A stretch of 20,758 nucleotides of DNA from an uncultured Fusobacterium sp. (lineage in GTDB: Bacteria > Fusobacteriota > Fusobacteriia > Fusobacteriales > Fusobacteriaceae). Where the stretch lies: positions 1-20,758 of the forward strand of contig UQQO01000023.1 in assembly GCA_900543175.1 (NCBI GenBank), in the 5' to 3' direction. Shown one piece after another: positions 1-6,592 of the stretch. Both the position numbers and the translations under genes were made by a program. The notes below the pieces were generated by a model. That model saw only the letters and a program-made list of their open reading frames with translations, was not told where the DNA came from and made no database searches. Positions within the stretch are counted from its first letter, which is position 1. Every line of letters starts with the position of its first letter.

Positions 1-56
1 AAACGCTGAAAGTACTTGGAGGGAAGCCTCCTGGGAGGATAGGAACTCGCCAAGCA
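1..56 (+). rRNA. rrf: 5S ribosomal RNA, 3' end (partial)
   Basis: The window opens inside a 5S rRNA. The run ends in GAACTCGCCAAGC, which fits the 3' strand of 5S helix I, and the preceding GAAAGTACTTGGAGGGAAGCCTCCTGGGAGGATAGG (split here only for recognition: GAAAGTACTTGG, then CCTCCTGGGAGGATAGG) is the usual 3' domain. The 5' part is outside the window and the exact 3' end (about 55-57) is estimated. A tRNA follows after about 8 bases, so this is the tail of an rRNA operon. Confidence 0.85.
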
Positions 57-64
57 CAATGAGT

Positions 65-140
65 GCTTCCTTAGCTCAGTCGGTAGAGCATGCGGCTGTT
101 AACCGCAGTGTCAATGGTTCGAGTCCATTAGGAAGCGCCA
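65..140 (+). tRNA. tRNA-Asn (anticodon GTT)
   Basis: A complete 76-base cloverleaf can be drawn by hand. The acceptor stem GCTTCCT (65-71) pairs with AGGAAGC (130-136), followed by discriminator G137 and an encoded CCA at 138-140. The D arm is GCTCAGTCGGTAGAGC. The anticodon stem TGCGG/CCGCA closes the loop CTGTTAA, which places anticodon GTT at 98-100. The T arm is AATGGTTCGAGTCCATT. It lies directly downstream of the 5S gene. A T-rich tract (141-153) follows the CCA. Confidence 0.96.
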
Positions 141-184
141 TTTTTTATTTTTTGGAAAATTTTTTCAAAAGGAGAAGATAAAAA

Positions 185-658
185 ATGAAAAAAACAAATG
201 CTATGAGAGAATTGGATAAAAATAAGATAAAATATAACTTTATAGAATATGAAGTTGATGAAAATGATTTAGGGGCAGTAGCAGTAGCTATGAAAACAGG
301 GCAAGATATTACTAAAATATTTAAAACTCTTGTGCTGTTAAATGAAAAAAGAGAGATGTTAGTAGCTTGTATTCCTGGAAGTGATACAATAGATCTTAAA
401 AAATTAGCGAAATTAGCTGGTGATAAAAAAGTTGAGATGTTAGAGCTAAAAGAGTTATTTAATATGACTGGATATATAAGAGGTGGATGTTCTCCAATAG
501 GAATAAAAAAGAAACATAAGACATATATCCATGAATCAGCTTTAGTAAAAGATACAATTTTTGTTAGTGGTGGAGCTAGAGGGATACAAATAGAGATAGA
601 TCCTAATATATTAATTAAGCAATTAAATATAACAGTTGGAGATATTATAATAAAATAG
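185..658 (+). CDS. ybaK: YbaK-family aminoacyl-tRNA deacylase (Cys-tRNA(Pro)-type)
   Basis: This is a stand-alone trans-editing protein of the YbaK/ProX family. Known members act in the cytoplasm and hydrolyse Cys-tRNA(Pro) mischarged by prolyl-tRNA synthetase. The 157-residue length is normal for a single-domain YbaK. Visible family marks are the lysine in FKTLV (K47, position of the catalytic lysine), GYIRGGCSPIG (residues 96-106) and VSGGARG (127-133). The ATG at 185 is preceded by GGAG at 171-174, ten bases away. It begins 44 bases after tRNA-Asn with only a T-rich tract between them, so it may be read from the rRNA operon. A hairpin terminator follows. Substrate choice (Cys versus another residue) is inferred from the family, not shown. 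Confidence 0.9.
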   Translation: MKKTNAMRELDKNKIKYNFIEYEVDENDLGAVAVAMKTGQDITKIFKTLVLLNEKREMLVACIPGSDTIDLKKLAKLAGDKKVEMLELKELFNMTGYIRGGCSPIGIKKKHKTYIHESALVKDTIFVSGGARGIQIEIDPNILIKQLNITVGDIIIK

Positions 659-665
659 AATAAAG

Positions 666-716
666 AATAGGCAATTTATCAAACTACTTAAATGTAGAGA
701 TAGATTGCCTATTTTT
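666..716. terminator. Bidirectional terminator between ybaK and cutC
   Basis: AATAGGCAAT (666-675) pairs perfectly with ATTGCCTATT (704-713), and the right arm runs into TTTTT. The 28-base loop contains a second stem, CTAC (684-687) with GTAG (694-697). The A-rich left flank and T-rich right flank suit termination of the two convergent genes in both directions. Confidence 0.7.
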
Positions 717-721
717 AATTA

Positions 722-1330
722 TTAAACAATAACTTTTCCATGATACTCTTTAGCAGGAATTAAATTTGAAACTTCTGGTAGAATTTCTTTTGTAACTTTT
801 CCAGCTACAACAATAGTTAATCTATCTCCAGCTTTTTCAATCATTTTATTTAACATATCTTTTCCTTCTAAAGCAGTAGGTTTAGTTCCAGAAGAAAGGA
901 TTCTTTTAACTCCAATATTAATCAGCTCATCAATAACTAAAGTTGGATCTTCCAATTCATCAATAGCTTTATGAAAAGTTACTTCCATAGGTTTTGCTAA
1001 TTCTACTAATTGAGAAAGAACTTCAAAATCAATTTTTTTATCTTTAGTAAGAAGTCCTAATACAACTCCTTTAGCTCCTAAAGATTTACAAACTTTAATA
1101 TCCTCTTTTATAACTTCTATTTCAGCTGGAGTATAATAAAAATCTCCACCTCTAGGTCTTATTATAGGAAAAACAGGTATTTTAAGTGTAGAAAGAGCTA
1201 CTTTTATAGTCCCATAAGATGGAGTAGTTCCTCCTTGAGATAAGTTATCACATAATTCTATTCTATCAGCTCCTCTTTTTTCAGCTTCAAGAGCATCAAT
1301 AAGTGATTCAACACAAGCTTCTTTAATCAT
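722..1330 (-). CDS. cutC: CutC-family protein (copper homeostasis family)
   Basis: This is a 202-residue protein of the CutC TIM-barrel family, first linked to copper tolerance in E. coli and present in many bacteria and animals; its real biochemical role is still debated. Recognisable family segments are the N-terminal EACVES, GADRIELCDNLSQGGTTPSYG, IRPRGGDFYYT, VTFHKAIDE and the late ILSSGTKPTALEG. The length is slightly short but complete, with the usual start and end. The ATG (complement of 1328-1330) has a GAGGAGGT site a few bases upstream on the minus strand. The gene is monocistronic, converging on ybaK and diverging from the binding-protein operon. No metal-sensing operator was recognised in the AT-rich divergent gap. 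Confidence 0.88.
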   Translation of the reverse strand: MIKEACVESLIDALEAEKRGADRIELCDNLSQGGTTPSYGTIKVALSTLKIPVFPIIRPRGGDFYYTPAEIEVIKEDIKVCKSLGAKGVVLGLLTKDKKIDFEVLSQLVELAKPMEVTFHKAIDELEDPTLVIDELINIGVKRILSSGTKPTALEGKDMLNKMIEKAGDRLTIVVAGKVTKEILPEVSNLIPAKEYHGKVIV

Positions 1331-1442
1331 AATTTACCTCCTCAAGATTTGATGTATATATTATATATTACTTTATTATTTTTATCTATAAAGAATTAAA
1401 TAGAGATATACCAAAATAATATAACATATTTTAAAAATATAT

Positions 1443-1471
1443 ATGACTTTAATAAAAAAAGGTGGTATAAA
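1443..1471 (+). promoter_or_regulatory. Promoter of the binding protein-amidohydrolase operon
   Basis: A -35-like ATGACT (1443-1448) is followed by a 17-base spacer and TATAAA (1466-1471), preceded by TGG, which makes it an extended -10. Transcription would start near 1478, about 40 bases before the ATG at 1518. An in-frame ATG at 1443 coincides with this -35 box, so it is not the translation start. Confidence 0.6.
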
Positions 1472-1517
1472 TATTTTAAATAATAACTATAAAAAAAATT
1501 TTTTAAGGAGGGAAAAT

Positions 1518-3035
1518 ATGAAAAAAATAAAATATTTATTTTTATTAATTTTAATTTTATTAACAGCATGTGGGAAAGATAAAATTAATGTTAAGACAAA
1601 GGATACTTTAATAGTTGCACAGGGAGCAGATGCAAGAACCTTGGATTCACAGAAAGCAATTGACACACCAAGTGTAAGAGTATATCAACAACTTTATAAT
1701 TTATTAGTAAAAAAAGATGAAAATATGGAAATAGTCCCTGATCTTGCTGAAAGTTGGGAAATAGTAGACTTAAAAACAACTATTTTTCATTTAAGAAAAG
1801 GTGTAAAATTTCATAATGGAGAAATTTTAACTGCTGAGGATGTAAAATTTACTTTAGATAGAATGCAAGAGCAGCCAACAGTTTCATTTTTAATAGGTGA
1901 GATTGAAAAAGTAGAAGTTATAGATGAAAATACTGTAAAAGTAATTACTAAAAGAGGATTTGGTCCACTATTAAAACATCTTTCTCATCCAGGAGCAGCT
2001 ATTTTAAATAAAAAGGCAGTTTTAGAAGCTGGAGATGCTTATGGACAACATCCTATAGGAACAGGACCATATAAATTTGTAGATTGGCAATCAGGAGATA
2101 GAATAACTTTAAAAGCTTTTGAAGATTACTATGAAGGAAAAGCGAAGATAGAAAATATAGTTATAAGATCTATTCCTGAAGGAACTAATAGAACAATAGC
2201 TTTAGAAACAGGAGAGGTTGATATTGTATATGATGTTGAACCTGTAGACATAGATAAAATAAAAGAGAATAAAAAACTTAATTTTTTAATGGAAGCATCA
2301 TTAGGAAATTCTTATTTAGGAATAAATACAACAAAAGCACCTTTTAATGATGTAAGAGTGAGACAAGCAATGGCATATGCAATAAATGTAAAAGATATCA
2401 TAGAAGTTGCATATAAAAATACGGCTGTTCCTGCAAATTCACCAATAGGACCAAAAATTCCTGGATATAATAAAGATGCTAAAATGTATGAATTTAATAG
2501 AGAAAAGGCTAAAAATTTACTTGCAGAAGCTGGGTATCCAAATGGATTTAAAACAAGTATTTGGGTAAATGATAATATTATTAGAAAAGATATAGCAACT
2601 ATTCTTCAAGATCAATTTAAAGCTATCGGAATTGAAGCAAGCATTGAAACTTTAGAGTGGGGAGCTTATATAGATAGAACAGCAAGAGGAGAACATGATA
2701 TGTTTATTCTTGGATGGGTAACTGTAACAGGAGATGGGGATTATGGACTATATCCATTATTCCATACTTCAGCTCATGGACGTCCAGGAAATAGAGCATT
2801 TTACTCAAATCCAAAAGTTGATGAACTTTTAGATATAGCAAGAACATCAATTGATCAAAATGAAAGAGAAGAAGCTTATAAAGAGGTACAAAAAATAGTT
2901 CAAGAGGAAGTACCAGTTATAACTATGGTGTATACTAATCAAAATGTAGGAATGCAAAAATATGTTACAAATTTCAAATTACATCCAACAGGATTCTTTG
3001 ATTTATATAATATAGAATTTGCAGAAATTAAATAG
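1518..3035 (+). CDS. ABC transporter substrate-binding lipoprotein, family 5 (peptide/nickel type)
   Basis: This is a 505-residue periplasmic binding protein of the SBP_bac_5 family (DppA/OppA/NikA/GsiB relatives), which captures small peptides or other organic ligands for an ABC importer. The N-terminus is a lipoprotein signal: MKKIKYLF, a hydrophobic stretch, and lipobox LTAC with Cys18 as the lipidation site. The mature part has the family signature around FHLRKGVKFHNGEILTAEDVKFT and the late GYPNGFKT region. The ATG at 1518 is chosen because AAGGAGGG lies just upstream and the longer in-frame start falls in the promoter. It heads an operon with two amidohydrolase-type genes; the downstream ribosome site of the creatininase gene overlaps its stop. 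No permease or ATPase genes are nearby, so it must use a transporter encoded elsewhere. The ligand is unknown. Confidence 0.9.
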   Translation: MKKIKYLFLLILILLTACGKDKINVKTKDTLIVAQGADARTLDSQKAIDTPSVRVYQQLYNLLVKKDENMEIVPDLAESWEIVDLKTTIFHLRKGVKFHNGEILTAEDVKFTLDRMQEQPTVSFLIGEIEKVEVIDENTVKVITKRGFGPLLKHLSHPGAAILNKKAVLEAGDAYGQHPIGTGPYKFVDWQSGDRITLKAFEDYYEGKAKIENIVIRSIPEGTNRTIALETGEVDIVYDVEPVDIDKIKENKKLNFLMEASLGNSYLGINTTKAPFNDVRVRQAMAYAINVKDIIEVAYKNTAVPANSPIGPKIPGYNKDAKMYEFNREKAKNLLAEAGYPNGFKTSIWVNDNIIRKDIATILQDQFKAIGIEASIETLEWGAYIDRTARGEHDMFILGWVTVTGDGDYGLYPLFHTSAHGRPGNRAFYSNPKVDELLDIARTSIDQNEREEAYKEVQKIVQEEVPVITMVYTNQNVGMQKYVTNFKLHPTGFFDLYNIEFAEIK

Positions 3036-3048
3036 GAGATGAAAATTT

Positions 3049-3804
3049 ATGAAAATAAGTAATGTACCAGCAAAAGATGCAGTAGAATTTATAAAAAAAG
3101 AACCAATAGCAATGATAGCAATAGGAAGTGTAGAATATCATGGTGCTCAAGCACCTTTGGGAACTGATTATATAATTCCAGATTATATAGTTAAAGAATT
3201 ATCTAAAAGAGACGATATTTTAGCTTTACCACCAATTCCATATGGAAACTGTCAATCAATTAAAGATTTTCCAGGAACAATTAATATCGGAACAGAAAAT
3301 TTAATTAGAGTTTTAAATTCAATTACTGAATCATTGTTAAAACACGGAGTTAAAAAATTTATATTTGTAAATGGACATGGTGGAAATATAGCTGCTTTAG
3401 ATCAAGTAGGATTAGATACTTATGAAAAAGGGGGAATAGTAGCTACAATAGATTGGTGGAACTTGGCTAAACTTTTAAGTCCAGATTATGATGGTGGACA
3501 TGGAGATATTCAAGAAACAAGTGTAGCTATGGCAGTAGATGAAAGTTCAGTAAATCTTTCTTATTGTGAACCTTTGATAATAAATGATCTTTCAGAAGAG
3601 ATTAAAAATAAATATATTTCACTTTTGACATATAAAAATGGAACAGTTAAAATAGTAAGAGATTTTAAAAGCGTAGTTCCTCATGGATGGATAGGACCAT
3701 ATGATCCTAAAAATTCTACTAAAGAACTAGGAGAAAGAATTTTAAAAGATGTAATCCAATATATAGGAGATTTTGTAGAGGATTTTAAAAAGGTACAAAG
3801 ATAA
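3049..3804 (+). CDS. Creatininase-family metal-dependent amidohydrolase
   Basis: This 251-residue protein belongs to the creatininase superfamily, cytoplasmic Zn/Mn enzymes that open cyclic or linear amides. Members include creatinine amidohydrolase, formamide hydrolases of flavin/deazaflavin synthesis, and MftE. The metal and catalytic residues are all visible: E29 and H31 in GSVEYHG, D40 in GTD, H110 in VNGHGGN, and H151/E156 in GGHGDIQETS. No signal peptide is seen. AGGAG lies 10 bases before the ATG and overlaps the stop of the binding-protein gene, so the two are translationally close and co-transcribed. The pairing with an acetamidase-like enzyme suggests stepwise hydrolysis of an imported amide. 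True creatininase activity is not implied: the superfamily is broad. Confidence 0.88.
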   Translation: MKISNVPAKDAVEFIKKEPIAMIAIGSVEYHGAQAPLGTDYIIPDYIVKELSKRDDILALPPIPYGNCQSIKDFPGTINIGTENLIRVLNSITESLLKHGVKKFIFVNGHGGNIAALDQVGLDTYEKGGIVATIDWWNLAKLLSPDYDGGHGDIQETSVAMAVDESSVNLSYCEPLIINDLSEEIKNKYISLLTYKNGTVKIVRDFKSVVPHGWIGPYDPKNSTKELGERILKDVIQYIGDFVEDFKKVQR

Positions 3805-3813
3805 TAGAATGAT

Positions 3814-3841
3814 GAGTAGCTGAAGTTTTCTTCAGCTATTC
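3814..3841 (+). promoter_or_regulatory. Intercistronic hairpin between creatininase and acetamidase genes
   Basis: GAGTAGCTGAAG (3814-3825) pairs with CTTCAGCTATTC (3830-3841), 12 pairs with one G-T, around a TTTT loop. The tail is only a weak T-run. It could be a partial terminator or mRNA-stability element that lowers expression of the third gene relative to the first two. The acetamidase has its own AAGGGG site after it. Confidence 0.55.
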
Positions 3842-3863
3842 TTATGATAAAAAAGGGGTAACA

Positions 3864-4763
3864 ATGCTTTATATTACTAAAGAAACTGTAAATGATATAA
3901 TGAAATGGGATAATAAGCCAGCAGGATATTGTAAAAGTGGAGATACAATAGTTTTTGAAACAAGAGATTGTTATGATAATACCATTACAAGTAGTGAAAG
4001 ACCTTTAGGAGATAGAGAGGGACTTTCAAATCCAGTAACAGGAGCTTTGTACGTTGAAGGAGCAGAGGTTGGAGATATATTAAAGATAGAGATAGAAGAT
4101 ATCAAGTTACGTTCTTGGGGAGTTATGAGATCCTCTACAACAGCAGGAGTTTTTCATGAAAAATATGAAAAGAGAGAGGCTATAATCTTTGAAGTAAAAG
4201 ATAATAAGATATATTTTGATGATAAATTAATTTTAGATGCAGATCCTATGATAGGAGTTATAGGAACAGCTCCAGTTGAAAAAGAGGGAATCCCTACAAC
4301 AACACCTGGGAAACATGGTGGAAATATGGATTGTAAAAAGATAGTTAAGGGTTCAACAATATATTTACCAGTAAATGTTAAAGGTGGACTTTTATCAATG
4401 GGGGATATTCATGCTCTTATGGGAGATGGAGAGGTATTTATTTGTGGTTTAGAAATAGCTGGAGAGATAACAGTTAAAGTAAGTGTATTAAAGAATATAA
4501 AACTACCAACACCATTTTTACATTCAAGAGGAAAGGTTATGTCTATTCAATCAGCAAAGGATTTGGATAAAGCAGGAGATATGGCAGCTAAAGAGATGTT
4601 TGAATTTGTAAAAGAGGCTACAAAACAAGATGATGTAAGGACAGGAATGTTGATGTCACTACTTTCAGATATGGCTGTATGTCAAGTTGTAGATCCACTG
4701 CTAACAGTTAGAGTGGAGTTTCCATTAGATGTGTTGGAGAAATATGGATATAAACTTCCATAA
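3864..4763 (+). CDS. Acetamidase/formamidase family protein
   Basis: This 299-residue protein matches the FmdA_AmdA family, metal-dependent enzymes that hydrolyse short-chain amides such as formamide or acetamide to the acid and ammonia. Family marks are the early metal-region D35 with NPVTG (56-60), HGGNMD (151-156), and GDIHALMGDGE (180-190) followed by LEIAGEI. The length is normal for the bacterial short form. It is cytoplasmic, with no signal or membrane segment. The start is supported by GGGG at 3855-3858. It is the last gene of the operon, 59 bases after the creatininase gene across a hairpin, and is followed by a strong terminator. The physiological substrate is unknown; a simple amide released by the previous enzyme is a reasonable guess. 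Confidence 0.87.
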   Translation: MLYITKETVNDIMKWDNKPAGYCKSGDTIVFETRDCYDNTITSSERPLGDREGLSNPVTGALYVEGAEVGDILKIEIEDIKLRSWGVMRSSTTAGVFHEKYEKREAIIFEVKDNKIYFDDKLILDADPMIGVIGTAPVEKEGIPTTTPGKHGGNMDCKKIVKGSTIYLPVNVKGGLLSMGDIHALMGDGEVFICGLEIAGEITVKVSVLKNIKLPTPFLHSRGKVMSIQSAKDLDKAGDMAAKEMFEFVKEATKQDDVRTGMLMSLLSDMAVCQVVDPLLTVRVEFPLDVLEKYGYKLP

Positions 4764-4786
4764 AATATGTATATATGTAATAATAG

Positions 4787-4817
4787 AAAAACCTCTCTTT
4801 TTTTAGAGAGGCTTTTT
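4787..4817. terminator. Bidirectional terminator between acetamidase and flavodoxin genes
   Basis: CCTCTCT (4792-4798) pairs with AGAGAGG (4805-4811) around a T6 loop. CTTTTT follows on the plus strand, and AAAAA before the left arm gives a T-run on the minus strand. It serves both convergent operons. Confidence 0.85.
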
Positions 4818-4823
4818 AAATTC

Positions 4824-5327
4824 TTAATTAAATTGAGGTTTAATATCTGCTATCCATTTTTCAATTCTTTCAGGAGTATCATTTCCTTGATTTCCCTCGT
4901 CAAGAGCAAGTCCTACAAATTGATCACCAATAACAGCTTCAGATTCTTCATAATGATATCCCTCTGTAGAAGTAAATCCAATAACTTTTCCACCATTTTT
5001 AACAACAACATCGTATAGAACTTTCATTGCTCCAACATATGATTCACCAAAAGCAAATTGATTTCCTAATCCAGCTATTGCAACAATTTTACCTGTGAAA
5101 TCTATGGCTTTAAATTCATTATGTACATTTTCCCAATCTGCTTGAAGCTCTCCCACTCCATAAGTTGGAGATACAAGAATAAGGTTTTCTAAATCTTTCA
5201 TTTGAGAGATTCCATCTGCAACATTAAAAGTTTCATAATCATCTTTTCTTAAATAAAATTCCATCTCATCTACAATACCAGTAGTATTTCCAGATGTAGT
5301 ACCATAAAATATTCCTATCTTTTTCAT
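4824..5327 (-). CDS. Long-chain flavodoxin
   Basis: This is a 167-residue FMN-binding electron carrier. The phosphate-binding loop GTTSGNTTG occupies residues 9-17. The first isoalloxazine loop SPTYGVGELQADW carries the stacking Trp, and GLGNQFAFGESY is the second FMN loop. The extra segment GYHYEESEAVIGDQFVGLALDEGNQ is the insertion that defines long-chain flavodoxins such as E. coli FldA and the nif-type proteins. In anaerobes it can replace ferredoxin under iron shortage. An AGGAGG site lies four to five bases before the ATG. The gap to the upstream tcdA gene is only 17 bases, so the two form an operon. A Fur-type operator was looked for; a different, stronger dyad lies over the upstream promoter. 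Confidence 0.92.
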   Translation of the reverse strand: MKKIGIFYGTTSGNTTGIVDEMEFYLRKDDYETFNVADGISQMKDLENLILVSPTYGVGELQADWENVHNEFKAIDFTGKIVAIAGLGNQFAFGESYVGAMKVLYDVVVKNGGKVIGFTSTEGYHYEESEAVIGDQFVGLALDEGNQGNDTPERIEKWIADIKPQFN

Positions 5328-5344
5328 TTTTCCTCCTAAATTTC

Positions 5345-6046
5345 CTAAAAATTACATAGATCCTTAACAACTTCACTAGCTATTATAAGTCCAGCAGTTG
5401 AAGGAACAAAAGCTATACTTCCAACATTTACTTTTTTTTCTCTGCTTCCACTCTCATTGAAAGGCTTTCTTGGAAGTTCTTTTGAATAGACTACTTTTAA
5501 TTTCTTAATACCTCTATTTTTTAATTCCTTTCTCATAACTCTAGCTAAAGGACAAACAGATGTTTTATTAATATCGGCAACTTCTAACATTGTTGGTTCA
5601 ATCTTATTCCCAGTTCCCATTGATGAGATAATAGGAATAGATAAATTTTTAGCTATTTCAGCTAATGCTAACTTAGAAGTTACTAAGTCAATAGCATCAA
5701 CAATATAATCATATTTTTTATCTTTAAAAAACAGATCACTATTTTCCATACTAAATTTTTCTGGAAATTCATGAACAATTACATTGGGATTTATTGAAAG
5801 AAGTCTATCTCTCATCACAGATGTTTTAAGTTTCCCAATACTATCTTGAGTAGCTATTATCTGTCTATTTAAGTTAGTAAGATCAACAGTGTCAAAATCT
5901 ACTATAGAGATTTCACCAATTCCAGATCTAACAAGAGCTTCAATAGCAAATCCACCTACTCCACCAACACCAAAAACTATAACATGTGAATGTTGAAGTT
6001 TATTAAGATTTTCTTTTCCAATTAAAAGTTCAGTTCTTTGAAACAT
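5345..6046 (-). CDS. tcdA: tRNA threonylcarbamoyladenosine dehydratase TcdA (E1-like)
   Basis: This 233-residue member of the ThiF/MoeB/E1 superfamily is of the TcdA (YgdL/CsdL) type. TcdA uses ATP to cyclise t6A37 of ANN-decoding tRNAs to ct6A. The nucleotide-binding glycine loop GVGGVGG lies at residues 26-32, with D50 and D52 in IVDFDTVD and the adenylation motif LNRQ at 59-62. SVCPLARVMRKELKNRGI is a conserved family segment. The ATG at 6044-6046 was chosen; a TTG three bases upstream (6047-6049) would add one Met and sits closer to the AGGAG site, so it cannot be excluded. It is the first gene of an operon with flavodoxin. Why a tRNA modification enzyme and a flavodoxin share a promoter is not obvious. 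Confidence 0.9.
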   Translation of the reverse strand: MFQRTELLIGKENLNKLQHSHVIVFGVGGVGGFAIEALVRSGIGEISIVDFDTVDLTNLNRQIIATQDSIGKLKTSVMRDRLLSINPNVIVHEFPEKFSMENSDLFFKDKKYDYIVDAIDLVTSKLALAEIAKNLSIPIISSMGTGNKIEPTMLEVADINKTSVCPLARVMRKELKNRGIKKLKVVYSKELPRKPFNESGSREKKVNVGSIAFVPSTAGLIIASEVVKDLCNF

Positions 6047-6065
6047 CAATATTTTTCTCCTTGAT

Positions 6066-6096
6066 TATATTATTTACTATCTTAGTAAATAATATA
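6066..6096. promoter_or_regulatory. Putative operator: 13-bp perfect dyad over the tcdA promoter
   Basis: TATATTATTTACT (6066-6078) is an exact inverted copy of AGTAAATAATATA (6084-6096), with spacer ATCTT. It covers the -10 box and predicted start of the tcdA-flavodoxin promoter. It has no T-tract where a terminator would need one and precedes the gene, so a repressor operator or a 5'-UTR hairpin is more likely. It does not match the Fur or PerR consensus closely. Confidence 0.6.
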
Positions 6097-6117
6097 CTGT
6101 TTTTTATAAAATTGCAA
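6089..6117 (-). promoter_or_regulatory. Promoter of tcdA-flavodoxin operon
   Basis: On the minus strand, TTGCAA (6117-6112) is followed by a 17-base spacer and TATTAT (6094-6089). This would start transcription near 6082, about 35 bases before the ATG. The -10 box lies inside one arm of a perfect dyad (6066-6096). Confidence 0.65.
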
Positions 6118-6170
6118 TAAATATTTATTGAGAGCTAAAATAAATATTAAGTAGTTTTCCCTTATTTTTA

Positions 6171-6199
6171 TTGACATAATACATATATTATGATATACT
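6171..6199 (+). promoter_or_regulatory. Promoter of rplU-prp-rpmA operon
   Basis: A consensus TTGACA (6171-6176), a 17-base spacer and TATACT (6194-6199) predict a start near 6206, leaving a leader of about 68 bases before rplU. This is one of the best sigma-70-type promoters in the window. Confidence 0.8.
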
Positions 6200-6205
6200 T
6201 TACCG

Positions 6206-6273
6206 TAGATTACGCTTGGAAAGGGTCATCAGCAACCCTAACCAGCGATTGCAATACTTTTGGAGGTGTTAAG
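6206..6273 (+). promoter_or_regulatory. Structured leader of rplU (L21-leader-like)
   Basis: The leader folds into a nested hairpin. The outer stem CGCTTGG (6213-6219) pairs with CCAGCG (6242-6247) with one bulged T, and the inner stem AGGGT (6222-6226) pairs with ACCCT (6235-6239). The rplU ribosome site GGAGGTG (6262-6268) comes after it. L21 leaders that may allow feedback control are known in low-GC Gram-positives. Whether this is the same family cannot be judged without a covariance search. Confidence 0.55.
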
Positions 6274-6585
6274 ATGTACGCAGTTATAAAAACTGGTGGT
6301 AAACAATACAAAGTTGCAGAAGGTGACGTATTAAGAGTAGAAAAATTAAATGCTGAAGTTAACACAACTGTAGAATTAACTGAAGTTCTTTTAGTAGCTA
6401 ATGGAGAAACTGTAAAAGTTGGAACTCCAGTAGTTGAAGGAGCAAAAGTTGTAGCAGAAGTAGTAGCTCAAGGTAAAGGTGCTAAAGTAGTTAACTTCAA
6501 ATACAAGCCAAAAACAGGGTACCACAGAAAAAAAGGTCACAGACAATTATTCACTGAAATCAAAGTTACTTCAATAAACGCTTAA
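6274..6585 (+). CDS. rplU: 50S ribosomal protein L21
   Basis: This is a 103-residue L21, the standard length. It opens [18 protein letters not shown] and ends with the L21 signature [21 protein letters not shown], which contacts 23S rRNA. The ATG at 6274 follows GGAGGTG with correct spacing; an upstream in-frame ATG at 6190 lies within the promoter and is not used. It is the first gene of the rplU-prp-rpmA operon and uses more C-ending codons than the metabolic genes nearby, as expected for a highly expressed protein. Confidence 0.97.
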   Translation: MYAVIKTGGKQYKVAEGDVLRVEKLNAEVNTTVELTEVLLVANGETVKVGTPVVEGAKVVAEVVAQGKGAKVVNFKYKPKTGYHRKKGHRQLFTEIKVTSINA

Positions 6586-6592
6586 TTGTTTT

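Noticed and set aside
1443..1517. Longer in-frame start for the binding protein (25 extra residues)
   Set aside because: It overlaps the predicted -35/-10, has no ribosome site, and would bury the lipoprotein signal; AAGGAGGG precedes the ATG at 1518.
4767..5018. Open plus-strand frame opposite the flavodoxin gene
   Set aside because: It runs through the terminator and is antisense to flavodoxin; low-complexity Phe/Ser/Asn composition.
6190..6273. Longer in-frame start for L21
   Set aside because: The ATG lies within the -10 region and the structured leader; L21 starts MYAVI at 6274 after GGAGGTG.
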